A stretch of DNA of 64,000 nucleotides. Source: Sinotaia quadrata (lineage: Eukaryota > Mollusca > Gastropoda > Architaenioglossa > Viviparidae). Where the stretch lies: positions 91,017,135 through 91,081,134 of the forward strand of contig CM054180.1 in assembly GCA_028829895.1 (NCBI GenBank). Direction: 5' to 3'. A program made the translations under genes and the position numbers. Positions 58,005 through 64,000 of this stretch are shown here, piece by piece (within the stretch, counting starts at the first letter, position 1; each line of letters begins with the position of its first letter). The notes under the pieces were generated by a model. The model saw only the letters and a program-made list of their open reading frames with translations, was not told the DNA's origin and ran no database searches.

Positions 58005-58935
58005 CTATTATGAGAGCACTTTTCCCAGCACAAATCATATCTGTGTTTAGAGCACTGTTGACAGCACTAATAATATCTGTGTTTAGAGCACTGTTAACAG
58101 CACTAATCATATCTGTGTTTAGAGCACTGTTGACAGCACTAATCATATCTGTGTTTAAAGCACTGTTAACAGCACTAATCATATCTGTGTTTAAAGCACT
58201 GTTAACAGCACTAATCATATCTGTGTTTAAAGCACTGTTAACAGCACTAATCATATCTGTGTTTAGAGCACTGTTGACAGCACTAATAATATCTGTGTTT
58301 AGAGCACTTTCCCAGTACTAATCAAGTCTGTGTTTAAAGAACTGTTAACAGCACTAATCATGTCTGTATTTAGGTGCACTGTTAACAGCACTAATATCCT
58401 AATATCTGTGTTTAGTGTACTATTAACAGCACTAATAATATCTGTGTTTAGAGCACTGTTAATAGCACTAATCATATCTGTGTTTAGAGCATTGTTAACA
58501 GCACTAATCATGTCTGTGCTTAAAGCATTGTTAACAGCACTAATCATGTCTGTGTTTAGAGCATTGTTAACAGCACTAATCATGTCTGTGCTTAAAGCAT
58601 TGTTAAAGCACTAATCATGTCTGCTTAAAGCATTGTTAACAACACTAATCATGTCTGTGTTTAGAGCACTGTTAACAGTACTAATAATATCTGTGTTTAG
58701 AGCACTGTTAATAGCACTAATCATATCTGTGTTTAGAGCATTGTTAACAGCACTAATCATGTCTGTGCTTAAAGCATTGTTAACAGCACTAATCATGTCT
58801 GTGTTTAGAGCATTGTTAACATCACTAATCAGGAGTGTGATTAGAGCACTTATCCCAGCATTAATTATATCTGTATTAAGAGCACTCTTCTCAGTACTAA
58901 TCATATCTGTGTTGAGAACACTTTTGCCAGTATTA
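58005..58935. repeat. Long tandem array, 36-bp unit
   Basis: About 25 copies of AGCACTGTTAACAGCACTAA followed by TCATATCTGTGTTTAG. A few copies are shortened or carry indels, for example at 58305-58320, 58372 and 58605-58620. The 12-codon period leaves long frames on both strands: ALLTALIISVFR repeats on plus and NTDMISAVNSAL on minus. Frames change register at the same indels on both strands, which is not expected of a selected protein. Confidence 0.96.
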
Positions 58936-59104
58936 ATAAAATCCGTGACCAGCAGTCTCCTCTGAGCACTTGGGTCTGGAAATACAAACATTATTTACAA
59001 GACTTCAAGGGAAATAAGGAGAACGCGATTACGGCTTTCTTCCTTCAAAATGCATCAACACTTGAAGGGAGTATATTGCTGAATAATATAATTGTGCTAT
59101 CCTT

Positions 59105-59216
59105 CACGTTACCATCAAGATATGAAAGGAAATACTACTGGCTGTTAGAGAAATGCTTGTCCTTTACAGTCACGTTACCAACAAGATATGAAAGGAAATA
59201 CTACTGGCTGTTAGAG
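59105..59216. repeat. 66-bp direct duplication
   Basis: CACGTTACCATCAAGATATG and AAAGGAAATACTACTGGCTG recur 66 bases apart with one difference in the first block. Confidence 0.93.
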
Positions 59217-59714
59217 TATTCGCATTGGTTTCAAGGAACAAAATGTTGTACGTTGAATATATAAATTATCCGCAGACGTCACTTTGCGTTTCAATACATC
59301 ACATTACTTACAGAAAGTGAAATGTTCACAGCACTCCTGGACATCACTTAATGTTTAGGCCTATGTGTGTGTACACTTCAGCATAGAACTGTGATGTCTA
59401 TTTAATTATACCGTCATTAAAATATTATTGACATTAACATTTTGTTAATTTGCTCATTGCCGATATTACTGAGAGACGACAAAATTACTGTTTTCTTGTT
59501 GCAAGATTGATATTAATACCTATAACTTTATCCATTGTTAAGCAGAGTTTGACCAGTCAGTATATGATCACTCCCGCATATCACGTGATAACTTTTCACG
59601 ATAGTCTCAGTTCACGCATAAAATAAGATGTAGTAGTGTAAGAAAAGTATTATCAAAACCATGTTATTTCTATTTTACCATATCGTACAGCACATTCAAT
59701 ATTAGTATGTGTAT
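59217..59714. other. Unexplained spacer
   Basis: No feature recognised. Confidence 0.45.
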
Positions 59715-60135
59715 ACAAGATGGCGACATAGAGCAAACACTACTGATAGATAGTGATAGTGTGGCTGAACGAAAGAGCGACATGGAGCAAACACTACTGA
59801 CAGTGTGGCTGAACGAAAGAGCGACATGGAGCAAACACTACTGATAGTGTGGCTGAACGAAAGAGCGACATGGAGCAAACACTACTGACAGTGTGGCTGA
59901 ACGAAAGAGCGACATGGAGCAAACACTACTGACAGTGTGGCTGAACGAAAGAGCGACATGGAGCAAACACTACTGATAGTGTGGCTGAACGAAAGAGCGA
60001 CATGGAGCAAACAAAACTGATAGTTTAGCTGAACGAAAGAGCGACATGGATCAAACACTACCTATAGTGTGGCTGAACAAAAGAGCGACATGGAGCAAAC
60101 ACCACTGATAGTGTGGCTGAATTAAAGAGCGAAGC
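59715..60135. repeat. Tandem array, 44-bp unit
   Basis: Nine to ten copies of AGCGACATGGAGCAAACACT followed by ACTGATAGTGTGGCTGAACGAAAG at 44-bp spacing. Copies alternate between GACAGTG and GATAGTG, a trace of higher-order copying. Confidence 0.95.
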
Positions 60136-60659
60136 AGGGCAATATCACTATTATAATGAAGGAATGAGTTTCGTTAAGGTATTCTGATGGTCATAAAATA
60201 AAACAAAGATATCTTAGGACACAAGACATCTGTTTAAACAGCAAATCTCACTGTTGCTTACAAGTCTTAAGTCTTAAGTTTTAGACTTTTCTTGTGCAGT
60301 CAGATATGATCAAATTCACTGAAGGACTTTTTCATAATCGGTATCTAGTTTTTATAACAACTCACACCCTCGATATTTAAAGAAAAGTTTACATAACGTA
60401 TACTTATAAACATGCCCTAGCAAAACTCACAATTAAATATTCAACAGCAAGCACGAATAAACAAAAACAGAGTGTGAAGCAAGCGCTATGTAGACATTGG
60501 TGAGTTAACTGAACTGTACTATTCTGACCTTTACAGAGCTAGAATGAGCTATTAATGAGTTAACTTTCAACTCAACCATATAACTAACTGGTCTATTTCT
60601 AAGTCTAGAGTGAGTTAACTTATATTTAATTGGCCTACTTAAATATTGTTTGTTGTACT
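60136..60659. other. AT-rich spacer, nothing recognised
   Basis: TGAGTTAACT occurs three times at 60500-60615 at irregular spacing. No gene seen. Confidence 0.45.
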
Positions 60660-60845
60660 TTCAAAATGTCTTTGTATGCTGATTGTTGTAATTCAACGCT
60701 GGAATTTGTTGTGCTTTTAAAAAGTCTTTGTATGCTGATTGTTGTAATTCAACGCTGGAATTTGTTGTACTTTTAAAATGTCTTTGTATGCTGATTGTTG
60801 TAATTCAACGCTGGAATTTGTTGTGCTTTTAAAATGTCTTTGGTT
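60660..60845. repeat. Tandem array, 56-bp unit
   Basis: Three and a half nearly identical copies of AAATGTCTTTGTATGCTGAT followed by TGTTGTAATTCAACGCTGGAATTTGTTGTGC in two parts; the spacing of GTCTTTG is exactly 56 (60668, 60724, 60780). Confidence 0.95.
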
Positions 60846-61149
60846 TCTGTAAAAGGAGCTAAGCGCATACTTAAATTTCTGGTAATCTTCGGACAGAAAT
60901 AGTACCGTAGACTTCATTATTGCCCCAATCAGTAAATTATTTATTATGCCAGCCTGTTAATTATAACCTCAAACAGTTAATTCCTCTAGACTATTTATTA
61001 TATCCTCACAAAATTGTGTTATTACCTCAAACAGTGTATACAGCTTCATACAGATATACAACGACTACCACAGTTTGCTAATTATTACCTACTTTATTAA
61101 TTATTAAAGCTAATAATTATCTCGTTGAGTTTATTTTGTCCAGAGAGTT

Positions 61150-61415
61150 AATTATTATCTGTCGTCATTCATTTAGCTATTTCCTTCCTTAGATGTCGTC
61201 AGTCATTTATTAGCTATTTCCTTCCTTAGATGTCAGTCATTTATTAGCTATTTCCTTCGTTAGATGTCGTCAGTCATTTATTAGCTATTTCCTTCGTTAG
61301 ATGTCGTCAGTCATTTATTAGCTATTTCCTTCCTTAGATGTCGTCAGTCATTTATTAGCTATTTCCTTCCTTAGATGTCGTCATTCATTTATTAGCTATT
61401 TCCTTCCTTAGATGT
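61150..61415. repeat. Tandem array, 37-bp unit
   Basis: Seven copies of TAGATGTCGTCAGTCATTTA followed by TTAGCTATTTCCTTCCT; one copy lacks GTC and two carry CGTTAG in place of CCTTAG. Confidence 0.95.
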
Positions 61416-61559
61416 TGAATGAAGAAATATAAATGCTAGAATCTTTTGATATGATAATAGCAAGATTCTTAATTCTGTTTTTCTTTCTTTGCGCCTTTAT
61501 TTTATTAGTGTCCTTTTTTTTTTCAATCTTCAAGACCTATTGCTGTATATATTCTAGCA

Positions 61560-61885
61560 TAGAAACCCGCTTGATTTATTTTAATAATCAAGTCACATAG
61601 TGTCTGTCGAGCTACCATTCACTTGATATATTCTAGCACAAAAAACCCAAACCGCTTGATTTATTCTAATTAACAAGTCACAAGCACTATTTGTCGAGCT
61701 GCCATTCACTTGATATATTCTAGCATAAAAAAAAACAACCGTATGATTTATTTTAATTAACAAATCACAAGTACTATTTGTTTTGCTGCCATCCACTTGA
61801 TATATTTCAGCTTAGAAACCAGCTTGATTTACTCTAATAAACAAATCACACATACTGCCTGTCGATGTGCCATCCACTTGATGTT
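61560..61885. repeat. Tandem array, about 85-bp unit
   Basis: Four imperfect copies with CGCTTGATTTATTCTAATTA, ACAAGTCACAAGTACTATTT, GTCGAGCTGCCATTCACTTG and ATATATTCTAGCA. Confidence 0.9.
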
Positions 61886-62520
61886 TGTGTTGCTTGTTAC
61901 GTTGTACTGTTATGGTGAGCCACTTAGTGTACTGCGTGTTGTCCGTGTCGTTTGTTAGGTTATGGGGCATGTAATGTCTCACTTGTACGGTGTATTGCGT
62001 GTTGTCCCGTGTAGTTTGTTACATAATACAGTATGTTTCACTTGTACGATGTATTGCGTGTTGTCCCGTGTCGTTTGTTACATAATACAGCATGTTTCAT
62101 TTGTACGATGTATTGCGTGTTGTCCCCTACCGCTTGTTACGTTATACTACATGTAATATCTTACTTATATGATGTACTGTGTGCTATATCGCATCGCTTG
62201 TTACGTTATTCGGCATGTAATATCTTAACTTTTACGATGTACTGCGTGTTGTTCCGTATCGCTTGTTACGTTATACGGCGCGTAATGTTCCTAATTTGTC
62301 GATGTATTGCGTGTTGTCCCGTATCGCTTGTTACGTTATACGGCGCGTAATGTTCCTAACTTGTCGATGTACTGTGTGTTGTCCCGTGTCGACGTTGTAG
62401 GGCATGTAATGTTCCTTACTTGTACGATATACTGCGTGTTGTGTTGTGCTGCTTGTTACATTGTACTGTTATTAACTACTGTAATGGGTGATTGTTCTCT
62501 TTATTGCGCATTATGTTGTG
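61886..62520. repeat. Tandem array, 59-66-bp unit
   Basis: About ten copies with ACTTGTACGATGTATTGCGT, GTTGTCCCGTGTCGCTTGTT and ACGTTATACGGCATGTAATG. Left copies are 59 bases apart and right ones about 65, so a length variant has spread along the array. Open frames on the plus strand (61962-62534) are by-products. Confidence 0.94.
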
Positions 62521-63464
62521 ATGTACGTTGTTAAATGTTGCATGAAAAAAGACTTTGTATGTGAAGAGAAGCGCAAGATAATGCGGGTCGTCATATAGCA
62601 TGGCCTTTTAATGACGCTTACACCTGTCAATGATATTTAAAATACATCAAATACTCTCCTTAGTTACTGAAGAAATCAGTAGCAATTAGTGCTTTATCCT
62701 CTAGTCAATCTTTAATTTCATTTCATATAACGGCCTAGCATTAAGCGTCTGAAAACATTTCAACGTTAGATATCTGAATAATGTAAAATGTTAAGATTAT
62801 ATATAGAGTACATTATACTTATATTAAACAATCTGAATTCGTAATTACTTTGAAAAATACAGTTTGACATAGGTGCGGGGTTTGTATTTGACCCTGTTAT
62901 AGTATTAATTATGGAAATTTTCATTTTTGAAGCTAAATATCAATACCAATAACAGACACGTGGCCCAGTCTACTCCATCGATCACTGTGTTAACTTCTGT
63001 TGTAATAATCTAGTGGGAAAATTATTCAACTTAACACAATGACGAGCAGACTAGTTAACGTTGCCTTTGGGATAAAAAAATTATCTTCTCTGAATTAACT
63101 TGACGATCAATCACAATATACGGTTCACTCCAGTCGATCCAAAATATCGGTCGTTCAAAGAATTAATGAAGATGTTGAGAAAGATAAAGAAAATTAATAA
63201 TAAAAATAACAAAAATGAAATTTACAATTTATAGTAAGTTAGAAGCGAACATGTACTATCACCCTCACTCTATTCCCACTCAGTTTGTAAATTAGTGCAC
63301 AAGGGTTCTGAGTCTTCCTTTCTTTACTCATCTGAATAGTTAGCGATAACAAAGCCAGACAATGTCTGACTGATGCTCTCTTCCTAGCTGGGGACTACGC
63401 TAAACGTTAGGAGAACCCAGGACATGAATACTGATACAAATCAACTTCATTTTTTCCCCGGTGA
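62521..63464. other. AT-rich DNA, nothing recognised
   Basis: No array, exon or transposon motif identified. Confidence 0.45.
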
Positions 63465-63605
63465 TTTATAAATATGTTTAAATTACCACAATCATGCAAT
63501 CATTTCTTCATTTTATTCAGTAAATTATAAATATTCTAAAAATTACTCCCTCATTTCTTCATCTTTTAAAATGAATTATAAATATTAAAAAAATACCACC
63601 CTCAT
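63465..63605. repeat. Degenerate direct repeat, about 55-60-bp unit
   Basis: Two to three diverged copies with AATTATAAATATT, AAATTAC(T/C)(C/A)CC and CATTTCTTCAT. Confidence 0.5.
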
Positions 63606-63612
63606 AACTATC

Positions 63613-64000
63613 TGTGACGCCAACGCCAACTAGTTAATAATAATAATTATTATTTATTAATTAATCATTTATAACTAATTACAAGTAATGATAATCTTAA
63701 TTTATGTTATTAATAGTTCTCCAGCAGACACCACTCCTCTCTCACTTGATGGATATGCAGGCGCTGTAAACATGTTCTCTCTTACACAAACATTTACCGT
63801 CACACAATTCCATAGGTGGAGAACTTCTTACTAAAGGAGAAAACATATCTGTCTGTAATCTGTATTTAGCGAGCCTCCTTCCACCCACTTTCTTCTCCAA
63901 CATAAGGTTATCAAACTGTGTAAGAAGGTCAATAAATTTATTAAATCAACAATCAAATATGCATAAGACAAATACAATGGAAAAAGGTCACTTGACATCA
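63613..64000 (-). repeat. LTR-like repeat family 1, copy G, cut by window edge
   Basis: The reverse complement matches 33862-34260 end to end: TTTAATAAATTTATTGACCT, ACCTTATGTTGGAGAAGAAA, CAAGTGAGAGAGGAGTGGTG, GAACTATTAATAA and the terminal GTCACA at 63613. The two copies are clearly diverged. It continues past the right edge. Confidence 0.85.

Noticed and set aside
57925..58991. Long frames on both strands with 12-residue repeats (ALLTALIISVFR plus strand, NTDMISAVNSAL minus strand)
   Set aside because: They follow from a 36-bp tandem unit, which is open on both strands. Indels break both strands at the same places, there is no signal for a start, and no codon preference separates the strands.
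1..64000. tRNA, rRNA or other structured RNA genes
   Set aside because: No tRNA B-box with matching arms, no rRNA core segment and no recognisable snRNA was found by eye. A covariance-model scan would be decisive.
56546..64000. Zinc-finger exons of the SNAG gene inside the window
   Set aside because: No CxxC/HxxxH spacing in a coherent frame with splice sites was seen between the arrays.

Overview
This window is eukaryotic, from a bilaterian animal. It is AT-rich, holds no compact gene array, and is dominated by tandem repeats and decayed transposable elements. The animal types of element present (Jockey-like non-LTR retrotransposons, a Ty3/gypsy fragment, mariner-type MITEs) and the minisatellite load suggest an invertebrate, perhaps a mollusc; that last step is a weak inference.

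Host genes: one exon is well supported. At 56440-56545 (+) there is an ATG in good context followed by MPRSFMVPK, a SNAG repressor motif (Snail/Scratch/Gfi type), then 26 more codons and a consensus GTAAGT splice donor. No zinc-finger exon follows before the right edge, so the first intron would exceed 7.4 kb. A few other stretches look like possible exons but were not recognised: 1985-2177 (-, six-cysteine C-terminus), 10895-11203 (+), 26174-26371 (+), 29151-29260 (+), 34713-34922 (-).

Mobile elements: (i) a Jockey-like non-LTR family with two copies, a degenerate one at 22925-24430 and a younger 5'-truncated one at 42777-44949 that split a 25-bp minisatellite and still has an open RNase H-like frame; (ii) a second, longer and heavily broken non-LTR element at about 46480-50565, with zinc knuckle, endonuclease, reverse transcriptase and RNase H traces and a 39-bp minisatellite grown inside the RT region; (iii) a remnant RT at 15880-16165; (iv) a gypsy RT fragment at 51255-52085 (-); (v) two copies of one mariner-type MITE at 19845-20059 and 37942-38173, in opposite orientation; (vi) two families of dispersed LTR-like repeats: family 1 at 30455-31005, 32825-34260, 40235-40815, 52088-52430 and 63613-64000, family 2 at 36230-36945 and 54310-55000.

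Tandem repeats: about 35 separate arrays with different unit sequences (about 25 to 229 bp) occupy roughly a fifth of the window by my coordinates. They lie between the other features along its whole length. Most long reading frames in the window are by-products of arrays whose period is a multiple of three.

Layout: 1-13 kb, minisatellites in AT-rich DNA; 13-27 kb, unexplained DNA with one MITE and two non-LTR remnants; 27-42 kb, minisatellites, LTR-like repeats and the second MITE; 42-55 kb, a cluster of nested insertions into older arrays; 55-64 kb, the SNAG exon followed by a repeat-filled presumed first intron.
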